Shown here: positions 1-9,148 of the stretch, piece by piece
Numbering within the stretch: the first letter of the stretch is position 1
How the letters are laid out: every line of letters begins with the position of its first letter
Assembly (NCBI GenBank): GCA_943841885.1
Contig: CALSZZ010000001.1
Span: forward strand, 1-64,000
Source of the DNA: Candidatus Thalassarchaeaceae archaeon
GTDB lineage: Archaea > Thermoplasmatota > Poseidoniia > Poseidoniales > Thalassarchaeaceae
DNA length: 64,000 nucleotides
Reading direction: 5' to 3'
Translations under genes and position numbers: made by a program
Notes under the pieces: model-generated
Seen by the model: only the letters and a program-made list of their open reading frames with translations
Databases searched by the model: none
What the model was told of the DNA's origin: nothing

Positions 1-231
1 GCTACATTTCATAATCCTCTAAAATATGGAGATACAGCTTTTTGTGAATTATCAATCATAGATATTGGCAATTCTTCAATAAAATGGTATTATGAGATTT
101 CTAATCAAAACCAAGAACTATGTTGGTCTGCTACTCAAACAACTGTCTGTACTAGCATGGACTCTATTAAGGAAAAAATAAGTGTTCCAGATTGGATGCG
201 TACGAATTTAAGTAAAATTTTACAGAAATAA
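1..231 (+). CDS. C-terminal fragment of an unidentified protein
   Basis: The first reading frame is open from base 1 to a TAA ending at 231, giving 76 residues of the C-terminus of a protein whose start lies outside the window. It ends in ...MRTNLSKILQK and contains Cys and Trp residues (ELCWSATQ, TVCTS). No family is recognised. It is convergent with the pentapeptide-repeat gene, the two stop codons being one base apart. The ORF track does not list it because it has no start in the window. Coding status is supported only by the open frame and the tight convergent fit. Confidence 0.55.
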   Translation, partial: ATFHNPLKYGDTAFCELSIIDIGNSSIKWYYEISNQNQELCWSATQTTVCTSMDSIKEKISVPDWMRTNLSKILQK

Positions 232-232
232 A

Positions 233-619
233 TTATTTCTTAGGCCATTTTTTTGATAATGCCTTATGCAATGAATCATCTAATATCGCATCCCACCAAT
301 TTGCATCTCTCCAAACTGCATATCGACCTCTGATTCCTCTCATATCCGCTCCATCAAGTTTAGCACCTTGTAAATTTGAAAGTCCAAGTTTGGCTTTCAT
401 GAGTCTTGCACCTCTCAAGTCTGCACCATCTAATGCCGCTTTCATCAAATTTGTTCCTTGTAAGGATGCATTTCTAAGATCAGAACCAGATAAATTTGCC
501 GATTCCATATCAGAATAATCAAACACAGCTCTCTTCAAATTAGCTTTTGTTAAATCTATATTACGCAGATCCTTTCCAATATGAGAACTGAATGACCAAT
601 CTTTGGGTTCTTCTTCCAT
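233..619 (-). CDS. Pentapeptide-repeat protein
   Basis: A small protein of 128 residues in which residues about 15-95 follow the A(D/N)LXX pentapeptide pattern (ANLKRAVF, ANLSGSDLRNASLQGTNL, ADLRGARLMKAKL, AKLDGADMRG). Such repeats fold as a right-handed quadrilateral beta helix. There is no signal peptide or membrane segment, so it is expected in the cytoplasm. The C-terminal 30 residues (YAVWRDANWWDAILDDS) leave the repeat but keep a related pattern. The family has no single biochemical role: some members mimic DNA or bind gyrase, but nothing here points to that. The family call is firm and the function unknown. Confidence 0.85.
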   Translation of the reverse strand: MEEEPKDWSFSSHIGKDLRNIDLTKANLKRAVFDYSDMESANLSGSDLRNASLQGTNLMKAALDGADLRGARLMKAKLGLSNLQGAKLDGADMRGIRGRYAVWRDANWWDAILDDSLHKALSKKWPKK

Positions 620-741
620 TTCAATGCCTCATCTTTTATTTTACCAGGAACGCCCTTCCTTTCTTATTACAACCATACATTGTCATTAAATAAAGTTAGG
701 TTTTTTAATTTAGAATATAGTTTCGAATCCGTGTAATTCAA

Positions 742-1527
742 ATGAGTCCTACCCAAGCGAGTCATATGGATGAGGGGGGTAGAGCAGGTTATCCTTTAGT
801 TTTACATTCTGGAGCAGATTCTTCTAAACTGGGTGGCGTAGCAATTTGTGGATTTTCTACAGTTGGCTCTGTTGGGGTAATTGCAACTTCTCATTTAATC
901 AGGTCTCTAAATCTAGATCCTATGGGTACAGTCATGCACCCCAAGTTTCCTGCAATCGCTCTAATCCATGATTCAGTTCCAAAACATCCTGTTAGAGTTT
1001 ATCAAGGAGATGGAATAGGTGTATTTACTGCTGAAATACAATTTCCTAGTGAAAATGATGTATATTTTGGCCAAACTGTTCTAGAGTGGTTTACAAAAGG
1101 TGGATTTGAGAAATTAATTGTTATAGATGGAGTTGTCAGTAATGAACTTGGAATAAAGGAAGAAAGTGATTTATGGAGTGTTTCATCAACCAGTCAAGGA
1201 AGGGATAGATTGGATGAAGCTAACATACAAAGAATCCAACAAGGTATAGTTTCAGGTATTGCGGGCTATCTGATAGCTGAAGGAGAAAGACAAGGTCTGG
1301 ATATTACAGCTCTATTATCAGAATGTAATCCAGTATATCCTGATGCAAGAGCCGCATTAATTGCTATTGAAGGACTTAGTGAATTATTGGATATGGAAAT
1401 ACCAGTTAATGATTTACTGGATGATGCTCGAAATATAGAAGAAAAAGTACGTGAAGCCTTTGAAAGAGCACAATCAATTGCACTACCTGCACCTGAAAAC
1501 GATGAAGACGAACTTCCAATGTACTAA
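742..1527 (+). CDS. PAC2 family protein (proteasome-assembly-chaperone-like)
   Basis: A 261-residue protein of the PAC2 family, related to eukaryotic proteasome assembly chaperone 2 and to archaeal PbaA/PbaB-type proteins. The diagnostic N-terminal portion reads GGVAICGFSTVGSVGVIATSHLI, followed by the conserved core FEKLIVIDGV and a long C-terminal helical region (NIEEKVREAFERAQ). In archaea these proteins are linked to proteasome or related assembly, but biochemical roles are poorly defined. The ATG at 742 is used. A second ATG at 766 is possible because the first residues are not conserved. It is convergent with the Fe-S carrier gene, with no gap between the stop codons. Confidence 0.85.
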   Translation: MSPTQASHMDEGGRAGYPLVLHSGADSSKLGGVAICGFSTVGSVGVIATSHLIRSLNLDPMGTVMHPKFPAIALIHDSVPKHPVRVYQGDGIGVFTAEIQFPSENDVYFGQTVLEWFTKGGFEKLIVIDGVVSNELGIKEESDLWSVSSTSQGRDRLDEANIQRIQQGIVSGIAGYLIAEGERQGLDITALLSECNPVYPDARAALIAIEGLSELLDMEIPVNDLLDDARNIEEKVREAFERAQSIALPAPENDEDELPMY

Positions 1528-2088
1528 TCAATAAAATGGATTTGTTCCTGCTGCATGATCAGTAACATCGATTACTTCAGTTATTCCTGGAACTTTATCT
1601 TTAATCATAACTTCAACACCTTGTTTTAGAGTAACATCTGCCATCCCACAACCTTGACAACCACCACCAAAAGCAATTATTGCTTTGTTATCATCTACTC
1701 CTACTAGATCTACATGACCTCCATGCGAAGCCACAGCAGGATTAACCTCATCAGCAATTATTTGAGCAACAGTTTGTGATAACTCATCCATCCATAATGG
1801 ATTCGGATTTTCAAAACTAAATCCTCCTCCCATTAATGTTTCTTTGTAGTCTATAGTAGTACCTTCCAAGTAAATTTGACTTTTGGAAGCGACTAGAACG
1901 GCCATACCATCTATTTCAAGAGGTATGTCATCTTCTTTCGCTTCACTACTATTTACTAATTGTAAATCGTATTGGAATCCTTTTGGGCCTCTTCCAATGA
2001 TTTCTATCCTAAGTACAAGATCATCATCATCTGCATTTTCTGCAAATTGATCAAGCATTTCACGTGCTTTGGAACTTATGGCTAGCAT
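1528..2088 (-). CDS. nfuA: NfuA-like iron-sulfur cluster carrier
   Basis: A 186-residue Fe-S carrier. Residues 1-90 resemble a degenerate A-type carrier (HesB/IscA) domain without its usual cysteines. Residues about 100-175 form a NifU C-terminal domain with the cluster-binding motif GGGCQGCGMADVTLK. This two-domain order matches bacterial NfuA, which passes [4Fe-4S] clusters to client enzymes. A radical SAM enzyme that needs such clusters, MoaA, is encoded divergently next door; AddAB and RaSEA elsewhere in the window are other possible clients. The client link is inferred from context. The NifU domain assignment is secure and the gene symbol is by architecture. Confidence 0.85.
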   Translation of the reverse strand: MLAISSKAREMLDQFAENADDDDLVLRIEIIGRGPKGFQYDLQLVNSSEAKEDDIPLEIDGMAVLVASKSQIYLEGTTIDYKETLMGGGFSFENPNPLWMDELSQTVAQIIADEVNPAVASHGGHVDLVGVDDNKAIIAFGGGCQGCGMADVTLKQGVEVMIKDKVPGITEVIDVTDHAAGTNPFY

Positions 2089-2174
2089 CTCTCTCGCTAA
2101 GTCGTATGAGGTCCTCTTTTTTCAATCTGTCCAATATGGGCAATCCTCTTCATCTCCTACTTGACGCATGTATC

Positions 2175-3173
2175 ATGGTATCCGACAAGTACGGACGTCA
2201 GTTACGAGACTTACGAATATCCGTAACTGATAGATGTAATTTCAGATGCAGATATTGTATGCCAAGGGAAAAATTTGGCTCTGACCATGCTTTCATGCCT
2301 AGAAGAGCTTTCCTTTCTTTTGATGAAATAGAAAAAGTAGTCAAATCTTGTAAGAAATTAGGTTTAGAAAAAGTTAGAATAACAGGCGGAGAACCATTGT
2401 TGAGGCCAAAACTCCCAGATTTAATCAAAAAACTCTCAAAACTAAATCTAGATATCGCATTAACAACAAATGCATCCTTACTACGTGATCATGCAGAAGA
2501 ACTCTCTAAGGCTGGTTTGAGTAGAGTCACTATAAGTCTAGATGCACTAGATCAAGATATACATTCTAAAATGACTGATAGTAATACTTCAGTAGAAGCG
2601 ATATTAGATGGAATAGATGCAGCAATAGAATTTGGTTTAACACCTGTTAAAGTAAACTGCGTTGTTCAAAAAGGAGTTAATGAGTCAGAAGTTAAGAAAT
2701 TAGTTGATCACTTTCGTAATACCGATGTGATTGTACGATTTATTGAATACATGGATGTTGGTAGAACAAATGGTTGGCAATTAGGTCAAGTAATACCTTC
2801 AAGTGATTTGATTAAATATTTACAAAAATATTTTGATTTAGTACCAGTAGATCCCATTTCATCCGGTGATGTTGCTAAGAGATGGGCTCATTCTGATGGT
2901 TCAGGTGAGATAGGCGTTATATCTTCAGTTTCCTCTCCTTTTTGTGGTGATTGTGTAAGAGCACGCTTATCTGCTAATGGATATCTACATACTTGTTTAT
3001 TCGCTTCTGGTGGTCATGATTTACGCGCCATAATACATAACAGTACAGATATACAAACTCTTACTGATGCTATTAGTGCAATTTGGACACGTAGAGATGA
3101 CCGATACAGCGAATTACGATCCAGTGATACTGCAGCATTACCGCGTATCGAAATGTCTTACATTGGTGGATGA
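2175..3173 (+). CDS. moaA: GTP 3',8-cyclase MoaA (molybdopterin synthesis)
   Basis: A radical SAM enzyme that, with MoaC, turns GTP into cyclic pyranopterin monophosphate in molybdenum/tungsten cofactor synthesis. The N-terminal cluster motif is CNFRCRYC (CX3CX2C), followed by ITGGEP. The second, GTP-binding cluster motif FCGDCVRARLSANGYLHTC is near the C-terminus. The chain ends in the glycine pair required for MoaA activity (SYIGG). The ORF track begins at 2064, but those 37 residues resemble nothing in the family. The ATG at 2175 (MVSDKYGRQLRDLRISVTDR) gives 332 residues, the normal length. The 3' end overlaps the convergent trm1 by 16 bases. No other molybdopterin gene is in the window. 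Confidence 0.93.
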   Translation: MVSDKYGRQLRDLRISVTDRCNFRCRYCMPREKFGSDHAFMPRRAFLSFDEIEKVVKSCKKLGLEKVRITGGEPLLRPKLPDLIKKLSKLNLDIALTTNASLLRDHAEELSKAGLSRVTISLDALDQDIHSKMTDSNTSVEAILDGIDAAIEFGLTPVKVNCVVQKGVNESEVKKLVDHFRNTDVIVRFIEYMDVGRTNGWQLGQVIPSSDLIKYLQKYFDLVPVDPISSGDVAKRWAHSDGSGEIGVISSVSSPFCGDCVRARLSANGYLHTCLFASGGHDLRAIIHNSTDIQTLTDAISAIWTRRDDRYSELRSSDTAALPRIEMSYIGG

Positions 3174-4477
3174 ATTTCTAAGGCTATCTTAACTACCAAA
3201 TCCCATGGAGCATCAGTTCTAATTGATGGTTTCTTACCATAATTTGCAAGACTAGCAGAAAAACCTGCTTCAATTATCGATTTGACTAGTTTCTTAGGAC
3301 TTGGTGGAGAACCAATTTTCAACCAACTCGATAAATAATCAACAAGAATATGGTGTTGAGTTTCAATCGCGTTTGCTTCATCTGCTAAATTCTTGACACT
3401 TCTAAGAATCCTCCTATTTTCATAATCAAATTCTTTTTCAGTCCATTGTAACAAATCTTCTTTCATTGGATCAGGCCCACACATTTGCAAAACTCTTTCT
3501 TCAGTCATAAAGGCTAAAACTTCCTTTTTACCCATATTCTTTATCCACATAGGGCCTGAAACTCTTTCATCATCTCTCTTAATTGGATAATGAAGTGGCA
3601 AAAAACAATCCATTGGCAATATATCTAGACTCGTTTCTGTATGTAGTCCAGATTTTATTGATGCTAATACCTCTTCATGAGTTGGAGAATATACTCTCCA
3701 TCCCAAAGATTCCTCTATCTTATTAGCGCCTTCAATACTTCTTATTACCCTCATAGAAACTCTAAGATGATGTGAATCCCAAATTGAAATCAATGGCTCT
3801 ATTCTTCTTTCATGTTTAGAAGCAACTCTTCCAACAGTTGCTAATAAAACTCGTAATGCGGAATCATGGGCTAAACCATCATTCCTTACTCTTGCCCCAT
3901 ATCTCCTTAGAAGTGGATTTTTTGACGAGCCTGTAAGTGCAGCAGTATCTGTAGCACTAACTTCTATGATTCCTTTACGAGCCATTGATTGTATTGCTGT
4001 ATCTAGAAAAGGAGTTGGTGAACCATAAGGATCTATGTCCACCCAATGCCATCCTTGATTCAAAATAGCTGATCTAAGATCTCCATTTATCGCCTTTAAC
4101 TCTCCTTCTGAGTGGTCAGGAGGGAACTCATCATGTGTTTTCAAAGCTAAATCGAGTGCATATTGATTCATATCAATTATAGTTGCATGAATTCTTTCTG
4201 CACTCTCTTTAGGTAATTCGTTCAACCATCTTCTAGCTCGTAATCCTGTTGCAGCTAATCCATCTACTGCATAAATTGGACCATTTCCAAGTAATTTATT
4301 TTCAATAGCATATTGCATTAATAATACACTTCTTGTTCTACTTCTACTCATTGCTGGATTATAGAAAACTGGATCTTCTCCTTTTATCGCAGGGCCAACT
4401 TTGTCTTCATCAGGATTAGAAAATAATCTCATTAGAGTCTTACCCTCTCTGTGAATAACACTAGGCCATTCCTCCAT
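3158..4477 (-). CDS. trm1: tRNA (guanine(26)-N(2))-dimethyltransferase Trm1
   Basis: An S-adenosylmethionine-dependent enzyme that dimethylates G26 of tRNA in archaea and eukaryotes. Recognisable elements are the N-terminal FYNPAMSRSRTRSVLL, the SAM-binding segment YAVDGLAATGLRARRW, the catalytic DIDPYGSPTPFLD and the conserved ATDTAALTG. The ORF track starts at a GTG at 4513. The ATG at 4477 is preferred because GGAGAGGAG sits directly upstream and it yields a standard protein of 439 residues. The gene lies just downstream of purM on the same strand and probably shares its transcript. Its 3' end overlaps moaA tail to tail. Confidence 0.93.
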   Translation of the reverse strand: MEEWPSVIHREGKTLMRLFSNPDEDKVGPAIKGEDPVFYNPAMSRSRTRSVLLMQYAIENKLLGNGPIYAVDGLAATGLRARRWLNELPKESAERIHATIIDMNQYALDLALKTHDEFPPDHSEGELKAINGDLRSAILNQGWHWVDIDPYGSPTPFLDTAIQSMARKGIIEVSATDTAALTGSSKNPLLRRYGARVRNDGLAHDSALRVLLATVGRVASKHERRIEPLISIWDSHHLRVSMRVIRSIEGANKIEESLGWRVYSPTHEEVLASIKSGLHTETSLDILPMDCFLPLHYPIKRDDERVSGPMWIKNMGKKEVLAFMTEERVLQMCGPDPMKEDLLQWTEKEFDYENRRILRSVKNLADEANAIETQHHILVDYLSSWLKIGSPPSPKKLVKSIIEAGFSASLANYGKKPSIRTDAPWDLVVKIALEIHPPM

Positions 4478-4540
4478 AGACTCCTCTCCGATACTAACCG
4501 TATAACTAATCACTCATGGTGTTGACGTCTAAAATATGCT

Positions 4541-5649
4541 TCAATAGTGTTCAAACACAATACTATTGTCAACATGGGTAACCTTTCGTCCTTCATCATT
4601 AACTGAACCCACAATCTTTGTTCCTGGCAATCTATCACTTAACCAATTAACAATCTTTTCGGAATGTTCTGATGAAACGGCTATAATCATGCCAATTCCC
4701 ATATTAAAGGTTCTATGCATTTCTTTATTGCTTACTAATCCAACTTCTGCAATCCAGTTAAATTCAGGTGGTATGGGTAATGGATCGGATATCTCCCATC
4801 CCAAGGAATCATGTAATCTAAGAAGATTAGATAGACCTCCTCCAGTAATATGAGCCAATCCTTTTAGTTCAGAAATTTTACATGGCCCACTACCTTCTCT
4901 GCACGAGGAAATTAGGTCAATTATCGGATTAACATATATCTTTGTTGGATTTAATAGTACTTCTCCGAGAAGAATATCTCCATTTTGTCCTGGAAAACGC
5001 TCAATTATTCTCCCTTCATGATTCGAATTAAATGGCACTACATCCTTCAAAGATAATCCAGATCTTTCTAGTACTGCTCTTACCAAGGTGTATCCATTTG
5101 AATGAATTCCACTACTTGGAAGTCCTATTAATACATCTCCTGGTTCTAAATTTTCTCCAGTTATAGCCTCACCTTTTGGAAACCATCCTAGTGCAGTTCC
5201 TGACATGTCTAATTCATTCACTATTCCAGGTAATGTCGCAGTTTCACCTCCCGCTAATGTTACCTAGCTCTCCTACAAGCCTCTGAAAGGGAAGACCCCA
5301 ATATTGCATGTACATCAGGATTAGTTTTTGGAACAGCAATATAGTCAACAAATGCCAAGGGTTCAGCACCTACACAGAGCAAATCATTTACATTCATTGC
5401 AACACAATCTATGCCAACTCCTTCCCATCTACCAATTTCATTTGCAAGTTGGAGTTTTGATCCTACTCCATCAGTGGCAAGAGCGAGCCTAGATTCTCCA
5501 AATTCTACTATCCCACCAAAACCTCCTGCCAATTGAACAGGAGCACCTTTTTGTCCCTTCTTTCTCGGTGATTGACTTAATGCATTTATGAGGCTAGAAA
5601 CAGCTTTTCCTTCAGCATCAATATCAACTCCACTTGAGGAATAATCCAT
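4541..5649 (-). CDS. purM: Phosphoribosylformylglycinamidine cyclo-ligase PurM, frameshifted
   Basis: The fifth step of purine synthesis: ATP-dependent ring closure of FGAM to AIR. Two ORFs make one protein. The first (5649 down to 5260) carries ALATDGVGSKLQLA and GIDCVAMNVNDLL and stops after SEACRRAR. The second continues at once in another frame as VTLAGGETATLPGIVNE and then GDVLIGLPSSGIHSNGYTLV and ITGGGLSNLLR, all standard PurM motifs. Restoring one base at the CC of 5263-5264 (minus-strand AGG to AGGG) joins the frames without loss of a residue. PurM is normally essential for purine synthesis, so a sequencing error is more likely than a pseudogene. It is followed by trm1 in the same direction. 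Confidence 0.92.
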
Positions 5650-5765
5650 CGGCTCTTCCTGTTTCCACGCACTTCCGAGTCAACAATCTAATTTCATCTT
5701 CTCGGATTGAAGTTTATTTACAAAAAAAGCGCTTTAATTTAAAATAAATGTCTTTTTTAATCTAC

Positions 5766-5797
5766 CCTATATAAATTAAATAGACAATAGAGTCTAT
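5766..5797 (+). promoter_or_regulatory. Likely TATA promoter and inverted repeat upstream of the transporter operon
   Basis: TATATAAAT at about 5768-5776 is a good archaeal TATA box. Initiation would be expected near 5795-5800, about 45 bases before the ATG at 5843. Just downstream lies the inverted repeat ATAGAC-n6-GTCTAT (5780-5797), overlapping the expected start site, where an archaeal repressor commonly binds. The TATA call is fair. The operator role is inference from position only. Confidence 0.45.
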
Positions 5798-5842
5798 AAG
5801 TGTTACACATTCTCGCGGAGAAACCGGAGTGTGTATTCCACA

Positions 5843-8800
5843 ATGAATAATAAGAAAATAATTGCAATGATGATGACCACCAGTATGCTTGCTGCAGCTT
5901 TTGCAGGATGCCTAGGTGGAGATGACGATGATGAAGATTGGACATTAACTGTAGCAAGTGATGTTGATAGCGCAATAGTATCCACAAGTTGGGATGCTAT
6001 TCTAGGATCTATAGCTTCTAACAGCTTAGATACATGTGATGCTATCATTTCTTCTGTAACGATAACTGAAGAACGTGATGCTACTATAGACTTCACTACA
6101 GCTTACTATACCAGTGCTCAAGGAGTTATTGGAGGAGAAGGCGTAGCTACTATTACTGATGTATCAGAATTAAACAATGCAGATACAACAATAATTGTAC
6201 AAGGAGGAACAACTTCTGATTTGTTCGCTGCTAGCGATCTTCCACTAGCAACAGTTTCAGCACTCGAAGATTTCGATTCAGTATTCACAGCACTAGAAAA
6301 CGGTGATGGACACTATGTATTAGGTGACGCACCTGTTCTTGGACTTAAAGCATCTCAAACTGCTGCTTTCTCTCCTTTGATGGTTACATTCTCACCAGAG
6401 AATTTCGGAATTGCAGTAGTCGATGATTCAGATAACGAATTAGAAGATGCATTAAATGTAGCTTTAGCTGCTATCATCGCATCTGGAGAATATGACGCTC
6501 ATATTGAAGCATGGTTCCCAGGTACATCTGGAACTTTAGTAGACACATCTACAGCTTCTACAGCAACTGCTTATCCAATGCCTACTAAGGGAAGTGCATT
6601 AACAACTGTACTAGAATCAGGAACATTTAGTTTCTGCTCTGATACTACTTACCCTCCATTTGAGAATATGGATAGCTCTGGAAATGCTGTAGGTTTCTCT
6701 GTAGATATCGTTACTGCTTTGACAGATGAGATTGCAGAACACTATGCTAACGTTGCTGATGCAACTGTATTAGGATGCACAGACTCTCAATCTTCTGCAT
6801 ACGATGCTAGCGCTAACTTAGACGATGGATCATGTGGTGCACGAACAAAGATAGGTTTCCTATTAGATCAAACATCACCTGCTATATCTGCATATGCTGA
6901 CAACTTTATGGCAGCTGCTGCAATAGCAATAGATGATCTTAATGCAGACGGTGGTTATTTCGAGCTAGTTGCTGGAGATACTGGTTGTGATGGTGCTATA
7001 GCAGGATCTTCTGCTTCAAGCCTAGCAGCAGCAGGAGTCGTAGGAGTCGCAGGAGCAGCTTGCTCTGGTGCTTCTATGGGTGCAAATGCTGTTCTGAGCC
7101 CACTTGGAATACCAATGGTTTCCTACGCAAGTACTAGCCCTGCACTAAGCGATTCAACTGCTTATCCTAACTTTTTCAGAGTAGTGCCAAGTGATGCACT
7201 TCAAGGACCTGCAATGGCTCAAATGGTTGTTGCAGTCGCTATGGAAAATGGAATGCCAGATGCAACTACAGCAATATCAATGATGAATCCTGCTTTAGTT
7301 TCAATGAGTAATGATTACGGTTCTGGTTTAGCGGGTTCATTTAACGCTTCATGGAACGCAATGGGTGGTAGTGCCTGTGTAGAAATAGCTTACGATCCAG
7401 CAGATGCAACAACAGATTATGTTGCAATTGCACAGCAAGTAATTAGTGCAGGATGCGGTTCTATGGTTACAGTAACATATGCTGCAGACGGAGCTGCTCT
7501 CATGGAAGCACTAAGAGGACTAGGATCAACTATTCCAGCATTCGGTGGCGATGGTATCGCTTCTGATGATTGGACTAGTGCATTCTCAGCTCCAGCAGCT
7601 GCTAATACAGTATTTGCAACTAAACCTCGTGCAGGTTCTACTGCTGGTACATTCGCAGATGATTGTGCGGCTGTAGAAGCATGTGCTGGTGGTATATACA
7701 CTGGTGAAACCTATGATGCAATTACAATTATTGGTAAGGCATACATGATGGAATCAGGTGCTAATATGGCAAATCATATCAATATGGTCGGTACAGACTA
7801 TGCAGGAGCCTCTGGTGTAATCGATTTCGATTCAGCAGGTGATATTCCTGGTGCAGGATATGATATTTGTATGCATGCAATCATTTCATCTACAGATACA
7901 TACCTAAACTGTCAATGGTACTGGACTTCAGCTGATGGAGTACAATCTGCAGCCTTCGGAGGACAAACAGTGAAACTAGGTCTATTATTAGATCTTACAT
8001 CACCAAATGTTTCTCCGTATGCTCCAGGATTCTTAGCGGCAAGCGGAATTGCATTCCAAGTTATGAATGCTGCTGGATGGAGTAATGGACTACAATTCGA
8101 AATGGTCAATGCAGATACTGCTTGCTCTGAAGCTGGTGGTCAAGCAGCAGCACAAACTCTTGCTGCTGCAGGAGTTGTAGGAGTTATCGGAGCAGCTTGC
8201 TCTGGCGCTTCTATGGGTGCAAACTCAGTTTTGAGCCCACTAGGAATACCAATGATTTCCTATGCAAGTACAAGCCCTGCATTAAGTGATGATACTGCTT
8301 ATACTAACTTCTGGAGAGTAGTGCCAAGTGATGCACTACAAGGACAAGCATTAGCTGCTGCAGTTACTGCAGGTTCTTCACCAGCAGTTCTATACATGTC
8401 TAATGACTATGCTACAGGACTTGCAAATGCATTCAATAATTCCTGGGCAGCTAATGGTGGATCACTATGTAGTGCAGGAATGATTGCATACGATCCAGCA
8501 ACATTTGACGGTACTGCAATAGCACAAGCAGTTGTTGACGCAGGTTGTGATGGTGTTGTATTAGCATCTTATGCGGCCGATGGAGCTCAATTAGTTACCG
8601 ATCTCCAAACTGCAGGATATGATGGTGCTTATTATGGTGGAGATGGTACAGCCGACTCTGCCTTCAACGGTCCTGAAAACATGATTGCTACAAGACCTGC
8701 ATCAGCATCCGGTACACTTTCAGAAAGAGCAGTTGCATTCAACGCTCTTTGTGCAGCAGTACCTGAGTGTGCTGACGGTATCTACACTGGTGAAATGTTC

Positions 8801-9046
8801 GATGCTACTATAGTATTGGGTTACTCTATATTCGCTCAAGCAGGATCTCCATCTGTTCCACTAACTTCAATGATTCAAGTAGTAGGACAAGGATTCGTTG
8901 GTGCTACTGGAGATATTACCTTCATGGCTAACGGAGATGTACCTGGTAACGGATATTGTGTCGGAACTTTCGACAGTGCTAGTACATTCTCATGCGGACA
9001 GTACTGGAGTGCTACAGGCGGTCTAGTGGCTGCTACAACAGAATAG
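5843..9046 (+). CDS. Multidomain substrate-binding lipoprotein (permuted SBP_bac_3 plus two LivJ-like domains)
   Basis: The secreted substrate receptor of the downstream ABC transporter. Counting from the ATG at 5843, residues 1-23 are a lipoprotein signal ending in AAAFAGC, so Cys23 should be lipid-anchored. Residues about 33-235 match SBP_bac_3 from the SWDAI segment onward, including ITEERDATIDFTTAYY. Residues about 255-300 then supply the missing beginning of the same fold (TTYPPFENMDSSGNAVGFSVDI). A CTDSQSSAYDASANLDDGSC motif follows. Two Peripla_BP_6 (LivJ-type) domains complete the protein, starting near KIGFLLDQTSP and KLGLLLDLTSP and sharing AACSGASMGAN and YASTSPALSD. The ORF track uses a GTG at 5831, but GGAG is too close to it. 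The ligand is unknown; branched-chain amino acids or amides fit the partner genes. Confidence 0.88.
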   Translation: MNNKKIIAMMMTTSMLAAAFAGCLGGDDDDEDWTLTVASDVDSAIVSTSWDAILGSIASNSLDTCDAIISSVTITEERDATIDFTTAYYTSAQGVIGGEGVATITDVSELNNADTTIIVQGGTTSDLFAASDLPLATVSALEDFDSVFTALENGDGHYVLGDAPVLGLKASQTAAFSPLMVTFSPENFGIAVVDDSDNELEDALNVALAAIIASGEYDAHIEAWFPGTSGTLVDTSTASTATAYPMPTKGSALTTVLESGTFSFCSDTTYPPFENMDSSGNAVGFSVDIVTALTDEIAEHYANVADATVLGCTDSQSSAYDASANLDDGSCGARTKIGFLLDQTSPAISAYADNFMAAAAIAIDDLNADGGYFELVAGDTGCDGAIAGSSASSLAAAGVVGVAGAACSGASMGANAVLSPLGIPMVSYASTSPALSDSTAYPNFFRVVPSDALQGPAMAQMVVAVAMENGMPDATTAISMMNPALVSMSNDYGSGLAGSFNASWNAMGGSACVEIAYDPADATTDYVAIAQQVISAGCGSMVTVTYAADGAALMEALRGLGSTIPAFGGDGIASDDWTSAFSAPAAANTVFATKPRAGSTAGTFADDCAAVEACAGGIYTGETYDAITIIGKAYMMESGANMANHINMVGTDYAGASGVIDFDSAGDIPGAGYDICMHAIISSTDTYLNCQWYWTSADGVQSAAFGGQTVKLGLLLDLTSPNVSPYAPGFLAASGIAFQVMNAAGWSNGLQFEMVNADTACSEAGGQAAAQTLAAAGVVGVIGAACSGASMGANSVLSPLGIPMISYASTSPALSDDTAYTNFWRVVPSDALQGQALAAAVTAGSSPAVLYMSNDYATGLANAFNNSWAANGGSLCSAGMIAYDPATFDGTAIAQAVVDAGCDGVVLASYAADGAQLVTDLQTAGYDGAYYGGDGTADSAFNGPENMIATRPASASGTLSERAVAFNALCAAVPECADGIYTGEMFDATIVLGYSIFAQAGSPSVPLTSMIQVVGQGFVGATGDITFMANGDVPGNGYCVGTFDSASTFSCGQYWSATGGLVAATTE

Positions 9047-9092
9047 ATATAGTGAAGTATAATTAGTATTTCAGTATTAACGTAAAGCACTG

Positions 9093-9130
9093 CGGTGGAG
9101 ATTAATCTCCGCCGTGGTGCCTTTTTCAAT
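9093..9130 (+). terminator. Hairpin with T tract between binding protein and permease
   Basis: CGGTGGAG and CTCCGCCG form an 8-bp stem with one G-T pair around the loop ATTAAT, followed within ten bases by TTTTT. It sits between the binding-protein stop (9046) and the permease start (9149). It may end part of the transcription or protect the upstream mRNA, giving more binding protein than permease. Archaeal termination depends mainly on the T tract, so the stem may serve as a stabiliser. Confidence 0.5.
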
Positions 9131-9148
9131 TTATTCGGTGACAAAATA

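Noticed and set aside
715-740. GTTTCGAATCC resembles a tRNA T-loop
   Set aside because: No acceptor, D or anticodon stem can be formed with the AT-rich flanks.
2064-2174. N-terminal extension of MoaA in the ORF track
   Set aside because: It overlaps the divergent promoter region and has no family similarity; the family begins at the ATG at 2175.
5260-5264. Programmed ribosomal frameshift in purM
   Set aside because: No slippery heptamer or downstream structure is evident, and other genes in the window show similar single-base breaks.
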